The notes: generated from the sequence alone by a model not told the origin. A stretch of 64,000 nt of DNA from Perognathus longimembris pacificus (GCF_023159225.1 NC_063166.1:74464575-74528574); one strand, 5' to 3'; positions 34,728-47,105 are shown, numbered from the stretch's first letter. Program-made: numbers and translations.

Positions 34728-36189
34728 TTCTTTCTTTTTTCTTTTTTACCAATTCAGTAAGTCTTTCCAGGATCCTCTTTTGATGTTCATCTTAATATTT
34801 GTTTATCTAGGATTTTCTGAGGACTGCTGATGGAGGTCCATGGAGGCATTATTATACACAGAAGGCATAGTGGCCCATTATTGTATCATTTGAGTTTATG
34901 AGAAGAATCAAGATAATCATAACAATAAAGTGATGGCGGGTGAGTAGTGTCTGGAGAAGAGTTACCTTCATTAAGACATAGCGTCTTCTATTTAGATTTC
35001 CCCAGAGACCCATGCCTAAGTCTCAGTGCAATGAGGACAAGGGATAATCAGAGCCATTCTCGTTATTGTTTACACAGATGCCCATGACATTGACAGTGGA
35101 ACTGGGAGTCATGGTAGCACTGGGGCTTTGGAAGGAGAAGAGCCAGCCCCACGAGCATCAGGGGCACTCATCCAGGCATCAGGATTAGGAAAATACTGGT
35201 GCCTTCTAAAGACACCAAGAGCCTTTGGTCAGTAGGAACAATGACATCTTGAGAGGTCATCACTTCTATAACTTGTATAACTTTGACCTTGGGCAGGGCC
35301 AGCCTAGGGGAGGAGGGGTGAATGTGAGAGTTATTCAAAACTCTGGCAACAGATCACACACAACACTAGAATTACCTGGGATAAGGGGTGGGGGGATGGT
35401 AAACATACACATATTCCTGGAGGCCATAGAGGACTCTGATTTTGATGGGGCAGGTTGGGGATTGAAACGACTCTTTTCACAAATCCTTCCTAGGTAATCC
35501 AGATGTTTAACCAGGTTTTTGACTCTCTGAACTAAACACAGAATATCTTGAAGGCTCAGACTAGTCCTGGGGAATATTGGAGAGAGGCTAATTTTCTGCT
35601 CACGGCCAGATTGCTTGAAGATATTGCTGTGAATTGGGAGAGGTGGGGCGTATTTACTGATTCATCTTGCACAGGTACTGCAACAATGTAGGTTAAATAC
35701 AATTCTCCAGGTCCTAGTCACCATTAACATCACTCTTCACCCTGGAAAATCTATTGTGTCTTTCAAAACCTGACTTATAAGACGACTTGGGCAATATCAC
35801 CTTTTGTAAATTGAGGATGGCCTATAACTTGGTTGCCTTAGCAACAAATAGGATTGAGCATTAACAATTGAATCCAGATGGTCATTACAGGAAGATAAGA
35901 AAACACGGTCTCAGCCTGCTTTGAAATGTCCCCATCAGTTCTGCCCATATCAATGTTCAACACGGTCCTAAAACACACCACGTTGCGTTTACCTCATGTC
36001 AGAACCATAGCCACATCCAGGAATGGATTGCTTTTTCTCCTTAATAAAGACACAGCAGTGTGGAGTAAATCTGATTATTGACTTTTTAAGGTTAAATTCT
36101 AGCGTCCTGAAATGGAACTGTGGAAATCTGATCTGGATGATGTTAAATCATATGGCTTCTTTTCTTCCATAAGCCTGATTGTAGGCAGT
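34728..36189. other. Unassigned sequence
   Basis: I see no repeat family, exon or RNA gene. The 90-codon frame at 35225-35497 is Gly-rich because of G-runs, and carries no motif. Confidence 0.4.
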
Positions 36190-36345
36190 CACAGTTGATG
36201 GATTCATTTATTCAAATGATTTTTAATGGGGATTCATCATTGGACAGGCCCTGTGCTGGATCCTAAGGATAAACCAGGTGATGTGCTTACTGCCCTACCT
36301 CAAAAAACAAGACCCTAAGGATACAAGTATGACTCTTATTGCTTC
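36190..36345 (-). repeat. L2 LINE 3' end relic
   Basis: 'gattcatttattcaaatgat' then 'tggacaggccctgtgctgga' and 'tactgccctacctcaaaa' is the reversed L2 tail with its usual 'ccaggcactgtgct' motif diverged. Confidence 0.55.
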
Positions 36346-37324
36346 TGCCCTAAAGGAGAGAGGGGATGATCTTTAAATCATTTCCATGTTTGTGAGAAAG
36401 GAAACATAAGGGCACTTACAAAACAGGGAGCTGGGGTCAAAGAAAGATGATCGCTCTCGGATTGTCTCAGAAAAGGCACCACCCAGGAGCCATGAGTTCC
36501 AAGGTAAAGGAAACTGGGCAGGGAAGAAAGAGGGCATGAAAGAGTATCCTTGCAGAGGACATGTTGTGAAGGGCATTCTAAGCCTGCCCAAGGGTTCATG
36601 TATGAAAGGGAAGAAAGAAAGGGCCTTGCGAGTCCTGCTAAGTGCTTGGGCTTTAGGGCCTGGAACTTCTGAGAGTTTCCAGCAGGTGAAGCAATGTGAT
36701 TGAATGCACGTCTTAGGAAATTAAGATAGTAAGCTTGAGGATAAATGAAAGGATAGTGTGGGATATTTCCCCTAGCTGGGGCAAGATTTGATTGGGGTTT
36801 TAACAGACAAAACTATAGTGATAGAAAGGGAAGGAACATTTGGTAGCCAGGTAGATAGATGTGTGGTATGAGGAAGCAGGTGAAGTCTGGGATAGCCCCC
36901 CACCCCACCCCGATTTGTGGCTTGGGCGTGTAGGATCTATGTTTTTTGTTGTTGTTTTTTTTAACGAGGAGAGTCATACAGATGCAGATGGCAGCTTGGT
37001 AGAGTAGATAGGTCAACTCCATTTTATTAAGTAGATAGGATAACTATCTACTTAACTTGTACTTGAAATAACTCAAGTGTGAACATTATGATGGTTTAAA
37101 GAAACAACCTCTATTTTAAAATTCTATCAAGGTTGACATCTTAATGCATTGCAGGTTTAATTTCTCAGAAACTTTTATCGATCTAGTCATCTTTTCTCTC
37201 ACTCTGTCTGCCATCCCTCCCAACTATTCCCTGACAAAACAATATGCATGAGTGTTCTGGCATATCAAGCCAACACTTTAATGTAAATCTTGGCATGGGG
37301 GTGGTGAGCTAGGAGAAGTGATAA
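36346..37324. other. Unassigned sequence
   Basis: No exon or known repeat. A C-rich patch lies at 36895-36911 and a (GTT)n-like run at 36943-36962. Confidence 0.4.
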
Positions 37325-37550
37325 AAATGATAACAATAATATTTATAGAATATTCTGTAGTTTTCAAAACGTTTACAACTAATCCATCTTCCTGTGATAA
37401 CAAGCTCATTGGCCTTAAAGAAAATGCAAGTATTCTTTTTTAACCACTACTTTGCAGATGAGGAAACACACACACACAGGCGCACACACACACACACACA
37501 AGCATACACACATGCACAAATGAGCACATACATATGTGCACACACACATA
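37325..37550 (-). repeat. MIR relic followed by CA-rich microsatellite
   Basis: 'aatatttatagaatattctg' with 'ttttcaaaacgtttacaact' and 'tactttgcagatgaggaaac' is reversed MIR. 37466-37550 is an imperfect CA repeat that follows the 'gaggaaaca' motif. Confidence 0.55.
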
Positions 37551-38239
37551 ATTCAAGGGCAGTAAATAGGACACTGACAGAAGAACTGGACCGAGAGTCA
37601 CACTAGATCAAACACCATCTCTGCAGATGTGAACTCGTTCTTGTCATTGCTTTCTCCAAGCCCCTCCCTGTCCTCTAGGAATGGGGTCAGGGGTGCCACC
37701 TTAAGGAAAACATGTCATTATAGGGAAGCCTAGCACTGATTTATAGACACTTGAGTTGAGACCCCAGGCATTGACTGCTGCTGCAGCTGCTGTCAGCCCG
37801 ATCTCTAGGCTGTGGAAGCGGATTGCTAGAACAAACCAGGAGCCATTAGAACTCACTCTTACCAACCAGTTTCAATACAGGGCCACACTTACAGTATTTT
37901 GTAAGTGCTATTCTTGGGGTCTGAGGCACTGTGGGAGTGTCTTCCTTTGAGAGTGCTGATGTTCCACTCCCGTTTGTCAGAACTCATAAACACTTTCCTA
38001 TCCTGGAACACTCAGACCCTTTTGGTCCTGAGAATTTGGGTTTGGGTTCCTCTGATTACCAATAGGCAAAAACGTGTTATGATGGCTAGAACGGGGTAGA
38101 GTGGGGCTGTAGAACAGAGAAAGAGGATGGAATGGATAGATGCAGGTTTGCAGAAATGACAGAGGGGCTATGGTGTTGGGCAGTGAGTGGGGGAGGGTAG
38201 GTGGGAGATAGAAAGAAAAGAGAGAAATAATCCATCATT
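37551..38239. other. Unassigned sequence
   Basis: No recognisable element. Confidence 0.4.
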
Positions 38240-38410
38240 GCCACTGGTGGTTTTTGTTTTTTTTTTGAATGTGAGTTTTGGCTCCCTAAAGCCTGCCTGA
38301 CTTGTGATTTGCGAGTTTTCTTTGTACCTTACCAGTAAATTTTCCTCTCTTGATTAAGCCAGGTGGAGCTGCTTTCTGTTATTTGCAACCAACCAAGACT
38401 GGGCTAAAAC
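38240..38410 (+). repeat. Possible ancient repeat, family not identified
   Basis: 'ctcttgattaagccaggtgg' and 'ctgttatttgcaaccaacca' look like the end of an old mammalian LTR-type repeat. I cannot give a name. Confidence 0.3.
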
Positions 38411-38548
38411 AGATGAGGGTCTATTTTCAGATAATTGGGCTCAAGAGGCAGGAGTTGAGTTTGCAACCAACATATTTGTGAAAAATGCAAAAAAAAGAAT
38501 TTACATGCTCACTCTTGGAAAAAATGTCCTGCTTGTTCTTGATAGAGC

Positions 38549-38553
<5 letters not shown>

Positions 38554-38599
<46 letters not shown>
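38554..38599. repeat. (AC)23 microsatellite
   Basis: Perfect dinucleotide run followed by an A/G-rich stretch. I see no SINE beside it. Confidence 0.98.
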
Positions 38600-38600
<1 letters not shown>

Positions 38601-38881
38601 AAGAAAAAGAAGATAAAAACAAAGAAGAAGGGAAAGATCAGCCCTAGACTTCAGTATTGAGCCTGTCTGGGATGGAATTAATTTTAACCCAGTGTGCCTA
38701 CATCCAAAAAGATGTAGTAATTGTAAGGGTAGAAAATAGGGTTTGGGGACAGAAGAGAAAAGGAGACTCACAATGAAACAGTGTGTGTTATGAGGCATGT
38801 GACCTTATTAATGTCCAGAAATGGCTGAGCAGTTGCTGTTGCTCATGTTGCCTTGCCTTGGCTTTTTTCCAAGAAGACTAT

Positions 38882-38882
<1 letters not shown>

Positions 38883-38918
<36 letters not shown>
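38883..38918. repeat. (GT)18 microsatellite
   Basis: Perfect GT run within otherwise unassigned sequence (38600-39011). Confidence 0.98.
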
Positions 38919-38920
<2 letters not shown>

Positions 38921-39011
38921 ACATTCAAGTGTTTCTGTGTGTTCACACATGAAGATGTACACATTACACGGGTGACCGAGACATGTGATTCTCCAAGAAC
39001 AGTTCACTTGA

Positions 39012-39257
39012 CACAACTTTTGTTATTATTATTTTTTTTTTTTGGCCAGTCCTGGGCCTTGGACTCAGGGCCTGAGCACTGTCCCTGGCTTCTTCCCGCT
39101 CAAGGCTAGCACTCTGCCACGTGAGCCACAGCGCCGCTTCTGGCCGTTTTTCTGTATATATGTGGTGCTGGGGAATTGAACCTAGGGCCTTGTGTATCCG
39201 AGGCAGGCACTCTTGCCACTAGGCTATATCCCCAGCCCCACAACTTTTGTTATTATT
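39012..39257 (-). mobile_element. ID-like dimeric SINE with perfect 19-bp target duplication
   Basis: CACAACTTTTGTTATTATT flanks the body at 39012-39030 and 39239-39257 with no mismatch. The body (39031-39238) is reversed: T-run, 'ggccagtcctgggccttgga', ending 'tatatccccagccc'. Perfect flanks and little internal decay mark it as one of the youngest insertions here. Confidence 0.97.
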
Positions 39258-39429
39258 CAGTGCACATGGCACCAAACTTAGGAGAGAGTGGAAGACCTAG
39301 TTTGACTGTCACGGATGAGAATGCCACACATTTTCATATCCTCCAGACTCCTCCCACTTCTTTTCTCCCTTTTTACCTGCCACTCAGTTTTTTTCTTTAC
39401 AATTTTGGTCATTCTGGATATACAGTCTA

Positions 39430-39690
39430 AATTTTGCTTTTAACCTTTACTTGGTGACATAAACGCTTTCATTCTTCATTATAAACAATTTAACTGGCTC
39501 TACTAATATTCCATCGTGTGAGTACATGATTTACCTCAACCGTTTCTCTATTTCTTGTTGTTTCAGGGATTTAGGTGTTTTTATTTTTGGTTCACAATTA
39601 CAAAGGATCTCTCAGTGGTGGGGTTTGTGAGCACAGGTGCTGTCTGTCTAAACCCAGGGTGGACATGTGTTGGTAAGCATCACAGAGACA
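39430..39690 (-). repeat. Ancient L1M fragment
   Basis: 'ctactaatattccatcgtgt', 'acatgatttacctcaaccgt' and 'gatttaggtgtttttatttt' are the antisense reading of the end of an old L1 ORF2 and 3' region. Confidence 0.5.
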
Positions 39691-40343
39691 CACAAGTGCT
39701 TCACAGTTGTTTTGACTCCCAGCATCTCGGGGACACTGGTTGGATGTGAGCCTTTGAAGACATGTGGGATAAAAAAAAAAAAAAAACTTCAAGGTTAAAA
39801 TTTGATATTAGAGAAATGAATCCCATTCTGCCTTGAAGAATTCTGAGTTTCAGTGGACCTGGTCAATTGGCAAATATAATTGCCACCTGCGAGTAACAGC
39901 GCTGGATATTCATCTAGTACCAGATCCACAGATAAACAGGGAAGTGCCTGGGAACGAGGACTGATCTGTGTTAGCTCTCTGTTGTCCACTCCTTTCCTGA
40001 CACTACCTGTGGCTCAGGAGGGACACCTTCAGTGCTCTGGTCCAGCCTGGTCACCACAGGTGACCTATTCTCACTCCTCACTGATGTGGGGACCTATCCT
40101 GCTGCCTCTCATCACTGGGGCAACTTTGGGCTTTTTGATATCCATCAAGTAGCATTTCACCCCCTCACCCCTCTTGGGTCTGCACGTTTACTCCATTTCC
40201 TAATGAAAGCTCCACTTCAAGGCTCTTTGGAAGCTCATCCCCAAGTCGACTAGGATCCCCAGTTCTGCTGCTCTTCTCACTTCGCGTGTGTGAATTCAGA
40301 GCCATTCTCCATGGGAGGGCAGCACAGGCCAGAGGCTTAGACC

Positions 40344-40346
<3 letters not shown>
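39691..40346. other. Unassigned sequence
   Basis: An A16 run at 39771-39786 is the only low-complexity part. No exon or repeat family recognised. Confidence 0.4.
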
Positions 40347-40384
<38 letters not shown>

Positions 40385-40469
40385 CCCCCCCCTTATCTCC
40401 CTTTCTCCTTCTCTTCTTTTCCCCTCCTTTCCCTCCATTTCCCCCTCCCCCTCTCCTTTCCTCCACTTC
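40347..40469. repeat. (CT)n and pyrimidine tract
   Basis: About 17 CT units, a C10 run, then mixed C/T up to the tail side of the reverse SINE at 40470. Confidence 0.95.
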
Positions 40470-40686
40470 TCATCCTGGGGCTTGAACTCATGGGTGCTGT
40501 CCCTGAGCTTTTTTTTCCTCAGGGTTAGCACTCTACCATTTGGCCACAGCTCCACTTCTGGGATTTTTGGTGATTAATTGGAGATACAAATCTCTTTTCC
40601 TGCTCAGGTTTGTTTTGAACAACCATCCTCAGATCTCAGCCTCCTGGGGAGCTAGGATTACAGGTGTGAGCCACCAGTGCCCAGCT
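40470..40686 (-). mobile_element. B1/ID-type dimeric SINE
   Basis: Reverse, from 'catcctggggcttgaactca' to 'gccaccagtgcccagctagg', with both halves recognisable. Confidence 0.9.
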
Positions 40687-41201
40687 AGGAATCCTCTCTT
40701 TTATGTCATCACTTCGATGATTGGCCTATATAAAACCAAACACTTCTATAATCCCCAGCTTGCTCACAGGGCACTGGAGGATATGGTATGTTGGAGAGAG
40801 TCTCAATTCACCAAATTCAATTTGTATGACTTCAGTCAAGACTTTTCTTTCTTGGCCTTCGCATCTCTGTTAGTAAAAGCAGGAAGCTAATCTATGTTGC
40901 CCATAAGAATTCTCCTGGTCTTAACATTTTATTGGTTTGAACGATCATAAGCAACAAGAAATTTTCTAATAAAATAGACTAATAAAAAGAATATTTGAAA
41001 TTGATACTCTGAAAATTATGAGCTATGAGCTATGAACAACCCAGAAGCCAAAACTGACTGACAACATCAAGAGAATTTGATAAGCACAGCTAAATGTGAC
41101 ATCTTAATTGTTCTTCAGCTCAGGCACTACTGTGAATCTTTGTCATTTGGACAAACAGATAAAAAATAAGGACACACATACAAAAAAGATATGCATAGAT
41201 A
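40687..41201. other. Unassigned sequence
   Basis: Contains a short direct duplication 'atgagctatgagctatgaac' near 41018-41037. Nothing else recognised. Confidence 0.4.
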
Positions 41202-41410
41202 GGGCTGGGAATATGGCCTAGTGGTAAAGTGTTTGCCTCGTATACATGAAGCCCTGGGTTCAATTCCTCAGCCTCACATATACAGAAAAAGCTGGAAGTG
41301 AAGCTATGGTTCAAGTGGTAGAGTGCTAACCTTGAGAAAAAAGAAGCCAGGGACAGCGCTCAGGCCCTGAGTTCAAGCCCCAGGACTGGCAACAAAACAA
41401 AACAAAACAG
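41202..41410 (+). mobile_element. ID-like dimeric SINE
   Basis: 'gggctgggaatatggcctag' to 'agccccaggactggc', then a (CAAAA)n tail. The box B region reads GGTTCAATTCC. Confidence 0.93.
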
Positions 41411-41565
41411 AAAGGGGGAAATATCGGCATATAGTGGCACTCTGTGGACTTAAAAGAACCCAAAATACGGTGAACATGCATTCTTCTTAAGGCTTTGAGA
41501 CAGATAGACATAACTGATCATAATTTGGCTAACAAGAAAATTATGTTTTCTCTCTTTGTGTGTGT

Positions 41566-41596
<31 letters not shown>

Positions 41597-41618
41597 CATG
41601 CGCATGCGTGCATGCATG
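41566..41618. repeat. (GT)n / GCATGC alternating purine-pyrimidine tract
   Basis: GT repeats run into GCATGCGCATGCGTGCATGCATG, an alternating purine-pyrimidine tract of about 60 nt that can adopt Z-DNA. It lies close to the tail side of the reverse SINE at 41650. Confidence 0.93.
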
Positions 41619-41649
41619 AGAGAGGTAGAGACAGAGAGACAGAGGATGT

Positions 41650-41873
41650 GTGTACTAGGGCTTGAACATAGGACCTGAAGACTGTCCCTTAGCATTTTTG
41701 CTCAAGACTGGTACTCTACCACTTAAGCCACACCCCTACTTCTAATTTTTGGTGGTTAACTAGAGGTAAAAATCTCACCAACTTTCCTGCCTAGGCTAGC
41801 TTTCAACTGGGATCCTCAGATTTCAGCCTCTTGAGTAGCTAGGATTATAGGCGTGAGCCACAGGCATGTGGCT
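41650..41873 (-). mobile_element. B1/ID-type dimeric SINE
   Basis: Reverse, from 'gtgtactagggcttgaacat' to 'gcgtgagccacaggcatgtg'. Confidence 0.88.
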
Positions 41874-42468
41874 CTTAGGGGAATGAATTTATATGTCACA
41901 TTGCTAATCATCACATAATTGTGGAAGGGAACAAACTTCGAACTTCACCCTAAAAACAAAGACCCTAGATCAAACAGAAGATCCAAATGGAAACTGCAAG
42001 CTAAGTAAAACATAATGAAAAGGAGAGACTATTGCACGCCAAAACATCAGGAAGCAGCTCAAGCTGCAGACTCAGAGGAAAGTGACCCAAGTACTTTATA
42101 AACTAGAAAAAGGTAACAAAATAAATACAGTGAGGGAAATATAAGAATTGAAAATAATGACAGAGAGAAGAAAGATTTGGATATAAATAAAACACAAGGT
42201 TGGTTGTGGAAGACATATGCATGATCAGTGAGACAAACTGATAAAGAGAGTACAATATAAAATATTAGAAAGAGAAAGGCAGTGTAACACAAACAGCAAA
42301 GAGATTAAATGCCTTCATAATTCTAACTAGATTATTATCTAATTCCACAGCAACAGTTTGAACACCTGGGGACAAATCATTTTTCTAAGATTAAAATACG
42401 TAAAATTCAACTAAAGAAAGGAAAACCATAAGATTGCTTACAAGATCTATTTGAGTATTTTTATATTT

Positions 42469-42724
42469 AAAAAATCCCATCGGTTAGGTGCCAGTGACTC
42501 ATGCCTATAATCCTAGCAACGTAGGAGACTGAGAGCTGAGGATCTCGGTTCAAAGCCAGCCCAGGCAAGCAGGCCTGTGAGATCTCCAATTAATATCACC
42601 AGAAAACCATAAGCGGCATGGTGGCTCAAAGCAGTAGAGTGCTAACCTTGAACAAAAGAGCTCAAGGACAGTGCCCAGGCCTGGAGTACAAGACCCATGA
42701 CTGACAAAAAAAAAAAAATCCCAT
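42469..42724 (+). mobile_element. B1/ID-type dimeric SINE with 12-bp target duplication
   Basis: AAAAAATCCCAT at 42469-42480 and 42713-42724 flanks the body (42481-42712). The insertion is into the ancient L1. Confidence 0.95.
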
Positions 42725-43096
42725 GGGCTCAAGATCCTACTTTTTCTAGCTAATTTTTAAAAGTATACCCTTACAAAAGGTAATTCTAATTATTTAAATT
42801 TTTTCAGTGAGTTTAAAAATGAAGTTTGTGTTCCAAACACAATCCTAATGCCAAAACACAAATGGAATTAATACAATAAATAAATAAATAAATAAATAAA
42901 ACAAGAGACCAGTTTTGCTTATGAAACAGATGGAAAGTTTTAAACAAATGGAATCAATCAGTGCATCAGAAGGATAAAGCATGACGATGCAATGATTAGT
43001 CCGAGGATGGTTCATCATCAGCAAATACATCAACACAACATATTACCACCAAAAATTGATGGAGAAAGCCATATGGTGGAATCGATAGATGCTGAA

Positions 43097-43880
43097 GTGG
43101 CAGCTGGTATTCTGCCACCCAGCAGCTCTTTTCCCTTTTTCTCGGAACGGATGCCAATCCCTTCCTTTGGGAATGCACCTGCCCCTCCTTCCCCCCTTTG
43201 CTCAGCAGATGTACATGTGGTAGAACTCTGCACAGCCTAGGGGTAGAGCTTGCCACCTACAACTGAGCCTGAGAGCATCTCACACTTGCCTGATTAGGAA
43301 TCGGAGTCAGCAGTGAACTATGACTCCATTCTATTTGTGAGGTCGAATAAGATTGTTTCTTGAAATCTCAGGGACACCTGACTCTTGATTTGAAGCTAAA
43401 AGCCTGTTTTAGCATTTTTCCAACCCATGGGGCAGCCACAGTGAGAGAGTCTGGCAGAGTTACCGAATCTGGATAGCACATGGAGTCATTTAGTAACTTG
43501 TGCTCATGTTTGCATTCTCAGCTATGAAAGTCAACATTTTTGCTTTCTTTTTTTTTTTTCTTTGTGTATGGGTTGTGCGTCTTGAACTCAGAGACTGGGC
43601 ACTGTGTTTGAGGGTTTTTTTGCTTAAGGATAGCTCTCTAGCATTTGAGCCACAGCTTCGCTTCTGGTTTTGTTTTTTTTTATGGTTAATTGGAGGAAAA
43701 GTCTCATGGACTTTCATGCTTGGGCTGGCTTCGAACCCTGATCTTCATATCTCAGCCTCTTGAGTCACTGGAATAATAGGTATGAGCCACTAGTGCCGAG
43801 CTTAACACATTCATATTTTGCTTTAAGCTATTTTGGGATGATTTTTGTCACAGAGTAAAATTTTATTGATGTATATGTCT
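43097..43880. other. Unidentified block inserted in the ancient L1 (contains a SINE)
   Basis: L1 sequence stops at 'atagatgctga' and resumes at 'tacatttgacaaaaccca', neighbouring points in an intact L1. The roughly 460 bp before the SINE at 43561 is moderately GC-rich and unlike L1. It includes a T/C stretch (43125-43195) and 'gcctaggggtagagcttgcc'. No open frame of note, and no sure target duplication. It may be an LTR or other old repeat of a lineage I do not recognise. Confidence 0.45.
43561..43802 (-). mobile_element. B1/ID-type dimeric SINE
   Basis: Reverse, beginning after a T-run at 43549-43559, from 'gtatgggttgtgcgtcttga' to 'gagccactagtgccgagctt'. Confidence 0.88.
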
Positions 43881-45029
43881 TGATACATTTGACAAAACCC
43901 AGCAGACATGCCTAATGAAAACTTTAACTAAAATAGGAGTTGATGGGAACAACTTCAATATAATGAAGACTTTATAAAATCTTCATTAAACCTCATGTTA
44001 TAGGGTAAAATGTGGAAGCTATTTCCTTTAAAATCATGAACAAGTCAGGCATCTCTGCCATTGCCACTTGTGCTCAATATTGTTTGGGTGGCTTAAGCTG
44101 ATTCTCTTAGTCAAGAAATGAAATATTCAAAAATACTGAAATAGGAAGGATGGAATTAAATCTTCCTGCACATGATATGACTGCAATCTTAGAAAATCTG
44201 GAAGACTTCTCAAAAAGTATTGGGATTTATGAGGGTTGTTCATTTGACTAGAAGTAATTTAAATATATAAAAATCAATACCAATGATCAGAGATAAGAAA
44301 ATCTTATTTATAACAGATTAAATAATATGAGAATAAAAAGAATATACTTGATAGAAATCTCTAAGGAGTGAAATGTGTGTATGTATGTATGTGTATAAAT
44401 GCACATATGCAAATAATTAGCTTCATTGAAAAATATAAAATCATATACTGAACAAATAAAGGAAATAACATGCCCATAAATGAGAAAACTTGAGTGTAAA
44501 CATGTCATTATTTCTAAAACCAGTACATTCAATGGAACCCAATTTCATTCAGAATCTTTATGTTTTTAATTCATAAAGTGAATTACCCAGCTATTTTATA
44601 TTGGAAGTACACAAGGGAGACTGCATGCCTCAGCAAACTAGAAGGAGTAAGAGGCATCATTTCTCTTTGTTAGAATTAGTATAAAAAGTCCCAATAAATA
44701 ACACAGCATATCTCTGGGCCAGAAGCAAATAATAATTTAGTTGAACAGAACAGAAATTCCACAATATTAATGTATAGTATGTGGCCAAGGTAGAATTCAT
44801 AACCAGTGAAACCAATAAATACATGTTAATAACTCTTAATCCATAAGGAAAAGAATTATTCTGCTACAAACAACACTAGGAAATCCAAGGCATAAGAATA
44901 ATCTCTCTAAAATACCTTACCTTCCTTTTCCAGAGGACACTTCACTTTTTTTTTTGTTAGAGCTACCTTGAGCCTTTTACTTACTACGAGAAAATTATAC
45001 AGTGACAACCAGAGAACTAAAATAGCTCA

Positions 45030-45475
45030 ATAGCTATGTACATATGATAACAAAAGATAATGTAAGCAAAAATGAACTCCAAGTTATGGAAATAAGTGGT
45101 TTATCATTGTTGTTGTTTTTCAACATACTATGTGAAATTATGCTTTTTCTTTTATTTTCTTCCCCTTAGTTTTACCCCTGATGTCACGTTATCTGATTTT
45201 GGTTCCCTGGGTATTGTATATACGTTTATCAGAACTAGGGAAGAGAAGGGGAACATCAAAATGGTGAGATAAAGGATAAAAGCTGAACCAATGCAACAGC
45301 TATACATAGAAGACAATATGCTGTACACCAACTGTACAACTCTTTTGGGGGGTTGGGGAAGAGGGAAGGTGGGAGAAAAATGAGGGAAGAGGCAACAAGT
45401 TTGATTAGAAATGTACTCACTACCTTTTGTATGAAACTATAACCCCCTCTGTACATCACTTTGACAATAAAGAAT
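45030..45475 (+). mobile_element. L1 3' UTR, middle-aged class, uninverted
   Basis: It runs 'aatagctatgtacatatgat', 'ctccaagttatggaaataag', 'ccctgggtattgtatatacg', 'gctgaaccaatgcaacagct', a G-rich tract (45341-45390), and 'catcactttgacaataaaga'. It gives the normal order against which the inversion at 31315-32123 is recognised. Confidence 0.88.
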
Positions 45476-45534
45476 GCAGAACAATCCATCTCGTATTGGT
45501 ATTATGAGATTAAAGGGGGAAAGATGATCCATGT

Positions 45535-45893
45535 GGATTATCTTAGTCTATCCTGCTGCTAAAACAGATGACTTGAACCTGGATGGATTTTAAAGATAGA
45601 AAAAATGTGTTTCCTTACAATATGGAGACTAGGGAAGATCAAGGGGTTGCCTGACTGATTCTGTGTCTAATGTGTTCTACTCTGTGCTTCATGGTAGCTC
45701 TTCTTGCTGTTTTCTCAGTAGGACTAAAGGGCAATGGCTCCCTCACACCTCTTTCATAAGTACCAACCCTAATTATGAGGTCTCTGTCCTCATGGTGGAA
45801 TACCTCTATAGGCTCTCACTTCATAACTATCTCAGCAGCCAATTAGGTTTCACCATATTGGTGGGGGAGGGGCACATTCAGGTCATAGCATAG
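45535..45893 (-). mobile_element. MaLR solo LTR (MLT1-like)
   Basis: Read in reverse it has the MaLR pattern: here 'atcttagtctatcctgctgc' at one end, 'ctccctcacacctctttcat', 'tctctgtcctcatggtggaa' and 'ccaattaggtttcaccatat' towards the other. Non-coding and ancient; the 76-codon frame across it is chance. Confidence 0.6.
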
Positions 45894-46006
45894 ACAGCTA
45901 ACATTCTGTTGCAGCATTTGACAACTTGAAACTGACATATGACATTACAATCAAAGGGTTTCAGCAAAATCCAGAATAATGTCACATTGGGTATTTGTGT
46001 AGACAA

Positions 46007-46262
46007 ATGTATTAATTTTGTTTTCCAGTCCTGGGGCCTAAACTCTGTTGGCCTGGGTGCAGTATCTGAGCTCCTTTTGCTCAAGGCTCTACCAACTGAC
46101 CCACAAGGTCACTTGTCTCTTTTTCTGTGATTAATGGGAGATAAGAGACTCATCGACTTTCCTATTTCTGCTGGCTTTGAACCTCAGTCCTCAGATCCCA
46201 GCCTCCTGAGTATCTAGGATTATAGGTGTGAGCCACTGGCACCTGGCTGATGTATTAATTTT
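46007..46262 (-). mobile_element. B1/ID-type dimeric SINE with 13-bp target duplication
   Basis: ATGTATTAATTTT at 46007-46019 and 46250-46262 flanks the body, which reads in reverse from 'gttttccagtcctggggcct' to 'gccactggcacctggctg'. Confidence 0.93.
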
Positions 46263-47105
46263 TTTTTGTTATAAAGGTGGCAATAGGTTGTTGGAAGGTA
46301 CATTGTTTTGAGGGAGGCTCATATGTGAACAGTGAAGCACCTTCAAATATACTGCGTATTTTGATTTCTGATTTAGCTTCAGAGAAAACATGTTAAAGCA
46401 TACAGAAGAGAACCCAAACAATGCAAGTTTGAGTGGTTTTTAGCTCTAAGAACAGGGCTTGTTCCATGGGCGAAATCAAGTTTTCTCTTTATTTTTATGA
46501 GTAAAGTTTATTGAAATATGGAAACATAGTTTTTACCTCTTTTCTATAGCCATTGTCATAGTATTGCCACTTGGGTTAAAAGGAAACTTGTTTAATTTAG
46601 AAACAACCTACTTTGTTCCGATTACAACATAATATATTTAGGGAAAAAATTAAAGTAGGAAAAAAATAGACAAAACCCCAAATCCTTTGGAATGTTTTTA
46701 AATACAATTAAAATTGAATTTGAAGAAATCAAACCACAGTTTGTTCCAAAACTTTGGGGGGGAAACACAGTAACTACTGTGATTCACATACAAACTTAAA
46801 TCCTGCTAAAATTGCATATATCATCACATGTAGAAAAAATAAAGATAAATTATTGAAAGCATTTAAGTCATACTTTTTATGAAAGAAAATAAATATGAAA
46901 ACTTCCAAGGCAAGCAAAAGGAGAAATTAATGACAAGAAGTTACAAATGAAGTTAAAAGATATATTTAAATAACTGAAGGCATTGTTGAAGTGGTAGACT
47001 TTCAGCTGTGTACACAAAAGATATATTTAAGATTGTATTTGTCAAAAATCAAACATATTTCCACTTAGATAATAGCATAGATGAACTACAGACTAGTGAA
47101 ATCAA
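46263..47105. other. A-rich sequence, perhaps decayed L1
   Basis: 46600-47100 is A-rich and partly L1-like ('aattgaatttgaagaaatca'), but too eroded to be sure. No exon seen. Confidence 0.3.

Larger units (their letters stand above)
41930..44880 (+). repeat. Long ancient L1 ORF2 relic with insertions
   Basis: Three blocks keep L1 order. 41930-42468 covers the linker after the endonuclease ('gacagagagaagaaagattt', 'gattatctaattccacagca'). 42725-43096 enters the RT region ('ggatggttcatcatcagcaa', 'tggaatcgatagatgctga'). 43880-44880 goes on through RT ('catttgacaaaacccagcag') towards the C-terminal part. Many stops and shifts mean it is long dead. A SINE (42481-42712) and a block of about 780 bp (43097-43880) interrupt it, and a TAAA microsatellite lies at 42874-42900. 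Confidence 0.7.
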
